Notes under the pieces: model-generated
What the model saw: the letters and a program-made list of their open reading frames with translations, nothing else
The model's database searches: none
What the model was told of the DNA's origin: nothing
Shown: piece by piece, positions 1 to 8,488 of the stretch
Position numbering within the stretch: the first letter of the stretch is position 1
Layout: every line of letters starts with the position of its first letter
Position numbers and translations under genes: made by a program
Origin: Paenibacillus azoreducens
GTDB taxonomy: Bacteria; Bacillota; Bacilli; Paenibacillales; Paenibacillaceae
Reading direction: 5' to 3'
DNA: 64,000 nucleotides
Assembly: GCF_021654775.1 (NCBI RefSeq)
Contig: NZ_AP025343.1
Location: 3,067,501-3,131,500, forward strand

Positions 1-2
1 CA

Positions 3-644
3 ACTAATGAAGCGTATTGCGTCGGTGAGAGCCAAATCAATGAGATTATTCGGTGTAGTTACCTGAATCTGGAGCATGTTCTTTCAGGGGTCTACCCAGT
101 CGGTAAATGGGTTGTGTGCGAAAACTTGCAGCAAATGGTAGAGAAATGCGCGAGGTTATTGTTTGAAGTGGTGGATCGCTCCGAGATGGTCCGATATGAT
201 GTTCCATTTCGTACCATAAAAAGCTTGATTGGCAGAGCTGCCGTTTATTCCATGATTCATCACTACATACCGGAATGCGAAGAGACATTGACGATCGAAA
301 TACAGCATCATTGCGGGCTGGACATCTACGGAATAACAGCGATCCAATCCGGCCGCGCATGTACGCAGACACAGTATGGAACTAATCCCGAGCTTTTGTT
401 GAATAATGTTTTGCAGCACTACTTTGCGCTTCTTTTTCAAAATATGATACAAGTCAAAGAGGAATCGGAATTAGGCAAAATCATTCCATTGCAAATGGTT
501 CCCGCATACCTCCCGTGTGGGCGGCACGATCTAATAAAACAAGCGCTGAATTCTTACTTCCATGTCCGCGAATTGCGGTCAGATATTTTTGCGCAAGCCA
601 ATATTCAAGTGGTTAATCTTGTTGAAAAGCAGGTGCAAACATGA
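3..644 (+). CDS. Unrecognised RiPP-cluster protein, 5' end outside window
   Basis: The frame is open from the first bases of the window, so only the last 213 residues are present and the true start lies upstream. Its TGA overlaps the ATG of the YcaO gene (ATGA), so the two are translationally coupled and probably act in the same pathway. The visible part has no membrane segment and no paired CxxC zinc motif. I cannot assign a family. By position it could be the tail of a LanB glutamylation enzyme or of another azole-maturation protein, but no motif in it decides this. Confidence 0.75.
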   Translation, partial: TNEAYCVGESQINEIIRCSYLNLEHVLSGVYPVGKWVVCENLQQMVEKCARLLFEVVDRSEMVRYDVPFRTIKSLIGRAAVYSMIHHYIPECEETLTIEIQHHCGLDIYGITAIQSGRACTQTQYGTNPELLLNNVLQHYFALLFQNMIQVKEESELGKIIPLQMVPAYLPCGRHDLIKQALNSYFHVRELRSDIFAQANIQVVNLVEKQVQT

Positions 645-2551
645 AGGAAGTCGCGCTTTATAACAATGACAGTGAATTTTTGCGAAATGTCATAAAGGGA
701 TTGGGCGCAGCAGGGATTCCCTATCGATTGGTGGATTCCTACGATGAGTCTCTCCAATTGTTGTATGTACTGGCCGATAATCTGCAAAATGGAGAACTGA
801 TGAAAATATGCGCCTTCAGATGCCAAGTCTTTGCATTCCGCGTTGTAATGGATACGTTGGTTGTCGGACCGTTTCGCAAGTCCAATAGGGACAGTTGTCC
901 GGGATGCCTGGAGATGCGTTTAAAGCAGCCGCATTACGAAACCATTTTGAGCGTGACTTCCGGAATGACTTTACCATACATGCTTGACGATAGGTATCTC
1001 TCGTTTGTCGTCGATTTCATCAAGCTGTATGATCAGGTTCCGGTTTTGCTCGATAGATATGTAAACCGTTGCGAGCATGTGAATTTCGCTGCCTATCGGA
1101 TCACGAATTACCATGTTATGCAAGATGAGTTCTGTCCTGTATGCGGGCAGTTCATAGAGGACGAGCAAAGCTTTGACGGGCGGCTGCAAAGTATTTTTAA
1201 GAGACAGGCCAAGGAATACCGACAAAACCCCGAACTCGATATCACATCATTAAAAGAGGCGTTTATCGATCCGAATACGGGTATTTTTCGCAGGCAGTTT
1301 AGGGAGCTGCGCTCCAAATACGTCGAATCGAGCGGAGTGGAGATGAAGGTGTCGCCTACTTATACAGAAGCCGGTTATGGACGGAATTACTCTCGAACCT
1401 CAGCGGCGAAACTAGGCTTTCTGGAAGGGATTGAGAGGTATTGCGGGATTTTCGACCGGCGTGCCCGCTCCACACTTTATCAATCCTACGCAGAGCTTGG
1501 GGACCGGGCTATTAACCCGGTAGTTTTCGGCTTGCACGGGCACGAGGAGATGAACCATCCTCATTTTGATTTAAAAGTTTATAACGAGTATCTCCCCATT
1601 TATTGGAAATACGCATATTCCTGCAAGGAACAGCGGAAAATGCTGGTCCCGGAACAACTCGTTTTTTTTGGGGATGCATTTTACCGCCGCGATGGCAACC
1701 GTTTTGCGTATGACAGCTCGAACGGAATGGCTCTTGGCGGCTCGTATGAAGAAGCGGTTCTTTATGGGCTGCTTGAACTTATAGAGCGGGATCATTTCCT
1801 TTGCGCCTGGTATAACCGATTAGAGCTACAGGAGATCGACGTAAACGGCAACTTGTCGCCGGAATTGGAACGATTGTTGTTTTATGCCCGGTTGGAAGGC
1901 ATCGAAGTGCATTTTTACGACATTTCGATGGAACTTGGCATCCCGAGTGTCTGGGCGCTTGCCTACAATAAAAATCCGCAAGCGCAGATGAAATCATACA
2001 ATGCGGCTGCCGCTCATCTGGTCCCGGAAAAGGCCGTCGAATCCGCCGCTTTGGAGGTTTTAACGTCGCTGCCGATTTACGAATATTTGCTTGCGACTGA
2101 CGAAAGAGTACGCCAGCGTGTTGCGTGGTTGGAGGGGAATCCGGAGGGGGTTACGGAATTTGAAGACCACGTGCTGTTTTATGCCAGCGCATCCAACGCC
2201 GAAAATCTGGCATTTGTTTTGCGTGAACATGAGGCTGTGCCGTTCCATGAAATCTATCGGAGATTGAGCCTGAAAGGGAAGTTCGCCAATCCGGATTTAA
2301 AAGAAGATGTGGAGGAGCTTATCCAGCAGGTCCTGCGGTTTTACATGGACGTACTGATCGTTAATGTCACACCTCCTCACATTGAGCAATCAGGTTTATG
2401 CGCGGTGAAGGTGATTGTTCCAGGCATGCTGCCGATGACTTTTGGCAATCAACATAAACGGATTATACCTGACCGCTTGTTAAGGGAACGAAAGCGAAGG
2501 GGACTTTCCGAAAAATTTACTGTCAATGCGGCTCCGCATCCATTCCCTTGA
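641..2551 (+). CDS. E1-like/YcaO fusion cyclodehydratase (azoline-forming)
   Basis: Predicted to cyclodehydrate Cys/Ser/Thr of a ribosomal precursor peptide to azolines, using ATP. The 636-residue protein has two parts. An N-terminal zinc-binding E1-like segment has CxxC pairs at C86/C89 and C165/C168. A YcaO domain follows from about residue 200, with Glu-rich ATP-site motifs near 262-265 (LEGIER) and about 375-385 (LELIER). The protein ends in PHPFP, the PxPxP tail typical of azoline-forming YcaO enzymes as opposed to other YcaO proteins. The start overlaps the upstream stop. It is the only YcaO in the window, so the other E1-like and SagB proteins presumably serve it. Family membership (SagD/McbD-like, PF02624) is read from motifs; the substrate is unknown. 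Confidence 0.93.
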   Translation: MKEVALYNNDSEFLRNVIKGLGAAGIPYRLVDSYDESLQLLYVLADNLQNGELMKICAFRCQVFAFRVVMDTLVVGPFRKSNRDSCPGCLEMRLKQPHYETILSVTSGMTLPYMLDDRYLSFVVDFIKLYDQVPVLLDRYVNRCEHVNFAAYRITNYHVMQDEFCPVCGQFIEDEQSFDGRLQSIFKRQAKEYRQNPELDITSLKEAFIDPNTGIFRRQFRELRSKYVESSGVEMKVSPTYTEAGYGRNYSRTSAAKLGFLEGIERYCGIFDRRARSTLYQSYAELGDRAINPVVFGLHGHEEMNHPHFDLKVYNEYLPIYWKYAYSCKEQRKMLVPEQLVFFGDAFYRRDGNRFAYDSSNGMALGGSYEEAVLYGLLELIERDHFLCAWYNRLELQEIDVNGNLSPELERLLFYARLEGIEVHFYDISMELGIPSVWALAYNKNPQAQMKSYNAAAAHLVPEKAVESAALEVLTSLPIYEYLLATDERVRQRVAWLEGNPEGVTEFEDHVLFYASASNAENLAFVLREHEAVPFHEIYRRLSLKGKFANPDLKEDVEELIQQVLRFYMDVLIVNVTPPHIEQSGLCAVKVIVPGMLPMTFGNQHKRIIPDRLLRERKRRGLSEKFTVNAAPHPFP

Positions 2552-2622
2552 GTTAAGGATGGCCAGGCAAGAACGTTTGTCATAATTTGGTGAATTGCAC
2601 GTATGGAGGAGGAAAAAGCTCA

Positions 2623-3549
2623 ATGACTTGGGAGACGCGTTATGTTTTCGTTCATGATTATGAGCTGCACGACGAACTGATTCTTCGAATCGGAACATAT
2701 TTGCAAAAGCTGACGCATGCCGAAAATCTGCAAAAGTGGTTTTTCCTTAGGTATTGGGAGGGAGGTCCTCATATACGTTTAAGGTGGCTGGCGGAGAGGG
2801 ACGTTCAGCCGGATGACGAAATTTTGACCATGGTACGGCAGTTTCTGGCCGAGCATCCGCCATTGGTGCGGCTAACCAAGGAGAAATATTATCAGAATCA
2901 TAAATTCGACGGTTCGCCGCTGGAACATCATGCTCTTCCTTGGTATGAACATGGGCAGATGGTTTCCGCGGATTATGAACCGGAATATGACCGCTATGGC
3001 GGTCAAGCGCTGATGCCTTTGACGGAACATTTGTTTATGGTTTCAAGCCGGTATGCACTTGATGTTATCCTGGCCACGCGATCTAATCCTTCAAGTATCA
3101 GGCTAATCTACGCTTTAGCCATATTGAAGCGATTGAGCGGCGAAGTATGGGAACAAGGGATGCTGGAGATAGAACTTTCCGAATTTTACCACAATTGCAT
3201 GCAAAGCTGGGTTCGGCTTTATTCCATTCAGGATCTCCAATATGCGGATATTCTGCTGAACAATTGCCGCCGTCAAGCCGCTTCCATTCGGAGCATCGTG
3301 GCATGTTTGTCTACGGATGCGTCGTACCTGTCTTTTCAGGATGGATTACTGGCAGGTCTGGGTCAAATCATGAATGCCGTACATGACAACAAAAAGTTTC
3401 GCTCGATTTTGTTTTCGCATCTGCATATGTTTTTAAACCGCTTAGGTGTCGCCCCTGAATATGAGTGTGCCGTGTACTACATTTTAAGGGAGCTGGGAGG
3501 GGAACTGCATGACGGAGCGCACATTCGCAAATCATCTGGAGCAATTTGA
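2623..3549 (+). CDS. Stand-alone LanB-type C-terminal (elimination) domain, thiopeptide type
   Basis: A 308-residue protein of the Lant_dehydr_C/SpaB-C type (PF14028). In split LanB systems this domain eliminates glutamate from glutamylated Ser/Thr to give dehydroalanine or dehydrobutyrine. It has the RxR motif at R52/R54 in PHIRLRW and a C-terminal HMFLNRLG segment with H268. These match positions known to matter for elimination in NisB-like enzymes, so I favour elimination over a pyridine synthase (TclM/TbtD), which shares the fold. ATG 2623 is chosen because a GGAGGAGG site lies 8-11 bases before it. No glutamylation partner (Lant_dehydr_N) is visible. The 3' end overlaps the next gene by 41 bases. 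Confidence 0.88.
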   Translation: MTWETRYVFVHDYELHDELILRIGTYLQKLTHAENLQKWFFLRYWEGGPHIRLRWLAERDVQPDDEILTMVRQFLAEHPPLVRLTKEKYYQNHKFDGSPLEHHALPWYEHGQMVSADYEPEYDRYGGQALMPLTEHLFMVSSRYALDVILATRSNPSSIRLIYALAILKRLSGEVWEQGMLEIELSEFYHNCMQSWVRLYSIQDLQYADILLNNCRRQAASIRSIVACLSTDASYLSFQDGLLAGLGQIMNAVHDNKKFRSILFSHLHMFLNRLGVAPEYECAVYYILRELGGELHDGAHIRKSSGAI

Positions 3550-4342
3550 TTATGAAGATTTGTTCACCGACTTGATGAAATCCGAACAAAGATCCGTTGC
3601 GTGGCGCGCATATTACGGACCGCGTGCAGATTACACGTATCCCGATCCGGCGGATAAAGTGCAGGCCAGCTGGCCGGAGGTTTCATTATCGGATATACCG
3701 CTGCAGCAAGTCCATCATGATGTGCGGCTTGTAGATTGCCTGCGTGCCAGACAGTCCAATGTCCTAAGCGCTATGGGAGAACCCTGGCATTTGTACGATC
3801 TCGCCGCATTGTTATCTTTGGCAGCAGGAGAGCGTGGGCAAACCAAAACAATCAACCACTCCGATGCGTCTGAAGCGGCCGACGTTTCTATGCGTACCTA
3901 TCCATCCGGAGGTGCGCTATATCCGGTAGATCTCTATATTTATGTACGCGATGTTTCGGATCTTGCAAAAGGATTTTACATGTATGTGGCGGAACGCCAA
4001 GCGCTTTATCAAATACGGGAAGAGATCACCGAAAGTGAACTTGCCGGGCTTTTTCCCATGACGACTTTCCAAATGGACGCTAATAACTCATTTGATAATA
4101 CTGCCTTTATTGTAATGTTGGTAGCGAATCTGGAACACAGCTTTCCTAAGTATGGACGGCTATCCCATCAGCTTGCTTTGATCGAGGCCGGGCATATCGG
4201 TCAAAATCTGCAGCTCGTCGCAACGTCCATGGGCAAACATTCCTTGCCGTCATGCGGATATTTTGCGGATAAAATCGCAGAAATGTTGTGTGTTGGCAAA
4301 AACATGTACAAACACATTGTTTACTGCATGTTTTTGGGCTGA
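3509..4342 (+). CDS. SagB-type FMN-dependent azoline dehydrogenase, copy 1
   Basis: A 277-residue nitroreductase-fold protein expected to oxidise azolines to aromatic azoles with FMN. Seen in it are RTYPSGGALYP at about 129-139, the usual FMN-loop motif of the family, and KYG at K214/Y215 followed by IEAGHIGQN. The Lys-Tyr pair corresponds to the catalytic KY of McbC/SagB. The start ATG lies inside the upstream gene behind a GGGAGGGG site. The stop runs into the ribosome site of the McbB-like gene that follows. This SagB/McbB-like pair is repeated immediately downstream (5192-6849), and the copies share QRSVAWRA near residue 30. Confidence 0.9.
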   Translation: MTERTFANHLEQFDYEDLFTDLMKSEQRSVAWRAYYGPRADYTYPDPADKVQASWPEVSLSDIPLQQVHHDVRLVDCLRARQSNVLSAMGEPWHLYDLAALLSLAAGERGQTKTINHSDASEAADVSMRTYPSGGALYPVDLYIYVRDVSDLAKGFYMYVAERQALYQIREEITESELAGLFPMTTFQMDANNSFDNTAFIVMLVANLEHSFPKYGRLSHQLALIEAGHIGQNLQLVATSMGKHSLPSCGYFADKIAEMLCVGKNMYKHIVYCMFLG

Positions 4343-4356
4343 GAGGAGGTTCGCAT

Positions 4357-5172
4357 ATGTTGAATCCATTTTATCGGATCGAAAATGTAGAAGACGGGCT
4401 TGCGGTGTGGAATATCTACAGGAACGAACCCGTGCTGAAAGTGACAGGCAAAAGCGTGAAGTTCCTTCATCAGGCCGCAGAATACCAAGATGTAACCGAA
4501 GCGAATACCGAATTGAAGCGCAAACTCAGCCAGCGGGGAATCTTCCTAGATGTAAAGAGGGCAAACATGTATAAAAAATTATTGATGTGGACGGAGGAAT
4601 TTGAATCTGTCATAGACCGTTACAAAAGCTCCGAAGTCATTATTCGCTGTTTGCAGCAAACCGATATCCGGATGTTGGCAAGCGCAGGGCAATCCATTTT
4701 TGAAAAAACCGGATTAACTGCGTTTTCCGGCAACACTAATGCAACTTATATCCATTATCTTGTGTTTTATGACAGCAAGGAGGCATTACAGCGATTAGTC
4801 AAACTCATTGACCGCAGATATTGTTCTACGTTGTTCTTGTGTAAAACTAATGAAAACGAAATATTGGAAATCGGGCCATGTTATCCGATCACGGCATCTT
4901 TCTGTTTTGACTGTTTGATCGATAACTTGGATCGATACCGTGTTATTTACACAAGAGTAAACGAGTGCTTGCCCGCAGAAATGCTGGAAAATGAGTATTT
5001 AAAAGCAATTATGGACTACTACACGTTGTTCATGACGACTTTGGCGCAAACACATGAACGTAAAATTCTCATTGAATACGGCAGCTGCTCCAGCACTACG
5101 GTGATTCCGCCGCGCAGTCCTCGCTGTACCTGCTATATTGAAAGTCAAAGCGGAAGCTTTGCCGATACTTAG
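4357..5172 (+). CDS. McbB-like E1-type zinc protein, copy 1
   Basis: A 271-residue protein. Its N-terminal 70 residues look like a small winged-helix leader-binding (RRE-like) region. The second half carries a zinc site, CFDC at C183/C186 and CTC at C257/C259. This layout matches the McbB family, the E1-like partner that presents the precursor peptide to the YcaO cyclodehydratase. A strong GAGAGGAGG site precedes ATG 4357. It shares the NPFY start, the CxxC spacing and a HERK segment near 233 with the protein at 6025-6849, so the two are diverged duplicates. Identification rests on motif layout and the SagB neighbour; overall similarity to McbB is probably low. Confidence 0.72.
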   Translation: MLNPFYRIENVEDGLAVWNIYRNEPVLKVTGKSVKFLHQAAEYQDVTEANTELKRKLSQRGIFLDVKRANMYKKLLMWTEEFESVIDRYKSSEVIIRCLQQTDIRMLASAGQSIFEKTGLTAFSGNTNATYIHYLVFYDSKEALQRLVKLIDRRYCSTLFLCKTNENEILEIGPCYPITASFCFDCLIDNLDRYRVIYTRVNECLPAEMLENEYLKAIMDYYTLFMTTLAQTHERKILIEYGSCSSTTVIPPRSPRCTCYIESQSGSFADT

Positions 5173-5191
5173 CATTCGAAAGGAGATGCAT

Positions 5192-6010
5192 ATGGAAGAA
5201 ACCTTGCTCAGGGACCATAATGAATTCTTTGCGTATAAGGACTTTTTCGAGCTGCTCGAAAAATATAAGCAAAGATCCGTTGCATGGCGTGCGCATTTTG
5301 AACCGCGAGATCTTGTGCAGGATGATTATGCGCCAACCTATACTTATGAACAGTTAGTCCCGTTGACCAGGGATTGCCAAGAGGATGAATTAGTGCGGAA
5401 GCAGCTGCTTGACGTCTTGCAAAACAGGCGCTCCGATACGTTCGGGGAGGGGAGAAGCAAATGGAAGCTGAGCGACTTGTCGAAGCTGCTTGCTTTTGCG
5501 GCAGGTACCCGTCCAACGGATGTGTTCGTGCCGGAAGCAAGCGATCCTATCCATTTCCGGACTTACCCATCGGGAGGAGCCATGTACTCTGTTTTATTGT
5601 TTTTAATTACGAAAGGAATCGAAGGGCTGCCGGACGGACTGTATCGGTATGGGGCAGAAGCAAACGCGTTATACCGCTTTGGCGATCCCGTCAGCCAGGT
5701 GGAGATTGAACAGCTGTTTCCCGTAACTCAATTTCGGCTTTCTGCGCAAGCGGACTCGTTGACGGAGTCCCCGGTTTTTATTTTTTTCGTATCCAATTAT
5801 CGTTACTTGTTTCAAAAATACGGCTTTGCTTCTTATCCATTAAGCCTTCTTGAAGCCGGGCATATCTGTCAAAATATTCAATTGATGTCCACGGCGCTCG
5901 GCAAATCATCCCGCCCCGTTGCCGGACTATTCGCGGATCGGATCGAGAAGTTGCTAGGCATAAGAAATAGAAAATATTTACATTGCGTGTATAGCGTGAT
6001 ACTGTGGTGA
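5192..6010 (+). CDS. SagB-type FMN-dependent azoline dehydrogenase, copy 2
   Basis: A 272-residue paralogue of the SagB protein at 3509-4342. It keeps QRSVAWRA near residue 30, FRTYPSGGAMY at about 122-132, and the catalytic-type Lys-Tyr pair at K209/Y210 followed by LLEAGHICQN. It is expected to oxidise azolines to azoles with FMN. ATG 5192 has an AAAGGAGA site at normal spacing; an in-frame ATG at 5186 is less likely. Keeping two intact dehydrogenases in tandem, each with its own zinc partner, suggests different substrate positions or peptides rather than simple redundancy. That functional split is inference. Confidence 0.9.
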   Translation: MEETLLRDHNEFFAYKDFFELLEKYKQRSVAWRAHFEPRDLVQDDYAPTYTYEQLVPLTRDCQEDELVRKQLLDVLQNRRSDTFGEGRSKWKLSDLSKLLAFAAGTRPTDVFVPEASDPIHFRTYPSGGAMYSVLLFLITKGIEGLPDGLYRYGAEANALYRFGDPVSQVEIEQLFPVTQFRLSAQADSLTESPVFIFFVSNYRYLFQKYGFASYPLSLLEAGHICQNIQLMSTALGKSSRPVAGLFADRIEKLLGIRNRKYLHCVYSVILW

Positions 6011-6024
6011 GGTGAGGGTACGGC

Positions 6025-6849
6025 ATGCGAAACCCGTTTTATTGCCTTGATAAATATGCAGATAGTTGGGCGATTTTTAACGTATTTCGTCCATCCCAAC
6101 CGGTGGCCTTATTAAAAAATGTAGTAGTTGAGGATCAGCTTCTAACGCTATTGGAGCAAGGGACAACGGCACCTGAACATGATTGGCTTCGCCGGCTGAA
6201 AGCTCGTGGAATCTTTATTGAGGAACATGAATCGGACTTTTACTCCATTTTACGAGAGGTTATAGGACATGCCGAGGGAATTGATCCTTTTGCGTTGTCT
6301 GAGCTTGTCTTGACTGAACTGCGCCATTCCAATTTTCAGGTCATCGGCGATCCTTGCGGGTTATTAAACGGCCTGCCTCAACCTTCCGGCAATGTGCGGC
6401 TGGCAGATCAAATTTTGCACTACGTTGTCACGTACCATAACCGCAGTGAATTAAATTATATACTGGGAAGCCTGAAATTGGATCATGCCAAAAGCCTGAT
6501 TTTATGCAGAATGGAGGAAGGGAAATGTACGGAATTTGGCCCCGTTTATCAAGTGGAACCAGGGTTGTGCATACCGTGCCTTATTGAAAAACAGGATTCT
6601 TATAAGATTATAGGGGTGATTGACCGATTCAACCTGCCTCATCAATTTCATCTTAAAGAATATGTGAAAGTCCTAGTCGATATCTATTCATCTTATACCG
6701 TCCGCTTAGGGCAGCTTCACGAACGCAAAATGCTGATCGCAGACCATCGATTAAGTTTAACTTCCGCAATGAATCCAATTTGTTTTGATTGCAAGTGCAT
6801 GAATGATGCCAAATGGGGTGAGGAAAATGGAGCTTTTGCAGTTCAATGA
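6025..6849 (+). CDS. McbB-like E1-type zinc protein, copy 2
   Basis: A 274-residue protein paralogous to the one at 4357-5172. It has an NPFY start, an RRE-like N-terminal part to about residue 66, CIPC at C182/C185 and CFDCKC at C253/C256/C258, enough for a four-Cys zinc site. The HERKMLI segment near 232 matches HERKILI in copy 1. It is expected to act as a peptide-presenting E1-like partner for cyclodehydration or for the adjacent SagB enzyme. The 3' end overlaps the start of the ABC ATPase by 23 bases, so the maturation and export genes are coupled. Confidence 0.72.
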   Translation: MRNPFYCLDKYADSWAIFNVFRPSQPVALLKNVVVEDQLLTLLEQGTTAPEHDWLRRLKARGIFIEEHESDFYSILREVIGHAEGIDPFALSELVLTELRHSNFQVIGDPCGLLNGLPQPSGNVRLADQILHYVVTYHNRSELNYILGSLKLDHAKSLILCRMEEGKCTEFGPVYQVEPGLCIPCLIEKQDSYKIIGVIDRFNLPHQFHLKEYVKVLVDIYSSYTVRLGQLHERKMLIADHRLSLTSAMNPICFDCKCMNDAKWGEENGAFAVQ

Positions 6850-7693
6850 AGTTTCCAAGAGGTTTAGCAAAAAGAATGTTCTTGAAAATGTTTCGTTTAC
6901 GCTGCAGGCCAACGAATGTGCAGCGCTTATCGGTCCTAACGGCAGTGGGAAGTCTACCATTATCAATTTAATGCTTGATTTACTGACTCCCGACGGAGGC
7001 AGCATCAAACGCAATTACCGTCCGACGCATGATGTTGGCGTCATGTTCCAAAATGACTATTTCCCCGAGAATCTTAGGGTGCGTGAAGTACTTGATCTTC
7101 ATCAAAGTTATTATGGAGTCAAAAATCTTGTGGATGAAATTCTGCAGTCAACTGAATTATCAAGTGTCGCCAAAAGCAATGTGTTCAGTCTTTCCGGAGG
7201 GCAAAAGCGCAGATTATCGCTGGCGATTGCTTTGTTGGTCGCCCCCAAGCTGCTTTTCCTTGACGAGCCGACCAACGGGATGGACGTTCAGTCGCGGGAA
7301 CTGTTTTGGAATCAGATTCAGCAGTTAAAGAAATCCGAAAGAACCATTTTTGTCACGTCGCACAATCTGGACGAACTGAATGATTATTGCGATCGTTTCA
7401 TTTTCCTGAAAAACGGTGTGATCGTTAAAGATATCACCAAGGCTGAAATGCGGAATGAACGCATGCTTGTCATCGCGAGTCCAACTCCCGATACAGTTCA
7501 TGCCGTTTGCCGTAATTACGGCGGCAGGATGGCCGAAGATATATTATTCGTTCCTGGAGCGGCGGTAAATGACCAACTGTTATCTTATTTGCAGGAGCAG
7601 CAGGTGAATTATGCAGAACGCTTTAAAGATGTAAAGGATGTGTACAGGGAAATTTATATGCAGGAAGGAAGCGGCGAGAAAGCAAGCCGTTAA
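6827..7693 (+). CDS. ABC transporter ATP-binding protein (RiPP export or immunity)
   Basis: A 288-residue ABC ATPase with Walker A GPNGSGKST near residue 37, signature LSGGQKRR, Walker B LLFLDEP and a downstream switch His in TSHNLDEL. The length and C-terminal extension are typical of the drug and bacteriocin exporters that pair with an ABC-2 permease, which follows. ATG 6827 sits behind GGTGAGG inside the 3' end of the McbB-like gene. Likely role: export of the mature peptide, self-protection, or both. The sequence does not say which. Confidence 0.93.
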   Translation: MELLQFNEVSKRFSKKNVLENVSFTLQANECAALIGPNGSGKSTIINLMLDLLTPDGGSIKRNYRPTHDVGVMFQNDYFPENLRVREVLDLHQSYYGVKNLVDEILQSTELSSVAKSNVFSLSGGQKRRLSLAIALLVAPKLLFLDEPTNGMDVQSRELFWNQIQQLKKSERTIFVTSHNLDELNDYCDRFIFLKNGVIVKDITKAEMRNERMLVIASPTPDTVHAVCRNYGGRMAEDILFVPGAAVNDQLLSYLQEQQVNYAERFKDVKDVYREIYMQEGSGEKASR

Positions 7694-7747
7694 ACAAGAT
7701 TTGAACTAAAAAAAATGACTGTTTAAAGCAACTTGAGGGGGATGCCT

Positions 7748-8488
7748 ATGCTCAACATCGTTAAATATGAGATTTTTAAGGTGCTTCGGAATAAACGATT
7801 TGTATTTTTTACGATGGTGGTTCCGCTTGGGTTTTGGATCTTCCTTGCTCAAACAATGGAGCCGAATCAAACGGAATATCATGATCAATTTCTTGTTTGG
7901 CTGGCTACATTGGCTACTACGTTTGCTACCGTAGGTTCAGGAATCAATACGTTGAGCACGCGCGTGGCAAGATCCAAACCGTATATTCGCAAGGTGCTGG
8001 TTACGACCCCATATTCCCCGGCCAAGTTTATTATTGTGACGGCATTGGTACAGGTCCTTTTAAACCTTGTCATCGAATTTGTCATCATTGCGTTTGGCAT
8101 GATATTTTACGGGCTACACTTCAGCATGGATTTGTTTGCCACGGAACTGATTTTGTTGTATTCCAGTGTCTTTTACGTATTGCTTGGAATTTGTTTGGGT
8201 TTTATTTTCGATGTTGTCACGCTGCAGACGATTTCCTTCCCTTTGTATGTGCTGGTAATGTCAACAACAATCACTTCCGTTGGATTTTTCCATGTACCAG
8301 AATTTATGACATACGTGCAACGGATTTTTCCCGGCTATTATACCAATCAAGCCATTGCCTCGTTGACGAATCCCGCTACCTTGATGACGAATCTGCTGAT
8401 TATTATGGGATATCTTGTGTTGGTTGCGGTGATCGCGTATTTCGTTTACCGTTACAAGTCCAATGGCGCTGTTCGTGAGACCGCATGA
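7748..8488 (+). CDS. ABC-2 type permease (RiPP export or immunity)
   Basis: A 246-residue integral membrane protein with about six hydrophobic segments, starting with one around residues 20-35. It lies directly after the ATPase with which it must form the transporter. ATG 7748 follows a GAGGGGG site; an in-frame ATG at 7742 is too close to that site. Its TGA overlaps the ATG of the M20 gene (ATGA), so the peptidase and the permease are made together. The sequence resembles ABC-2 permeases of bacteriocin clusters in hydropathy only; no substrate clue is visible. Confidence 0.88.
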   Translation: MLNIVKYEIFKVLRNKRFVFFTMVVPLGFWIFLAQTMEPNQTEYHDQFLVWLATLATTFATVGSGINTLSTRVARSKPYIRKVLVTTPYSPAKFIIVTALVQVLLNLVIEFVIIAFGMIFYGLHFSMDLFATELILLYSSVFYVLLGICLGFIFDVVTLQTISFPLYVLVMSTTITSVGFFHVPEFMTYVQRIFPGYYTNQAIASLTNPATLMTNLLIIMGYLVLVAVIAYFVYRYKSNGAVRETA

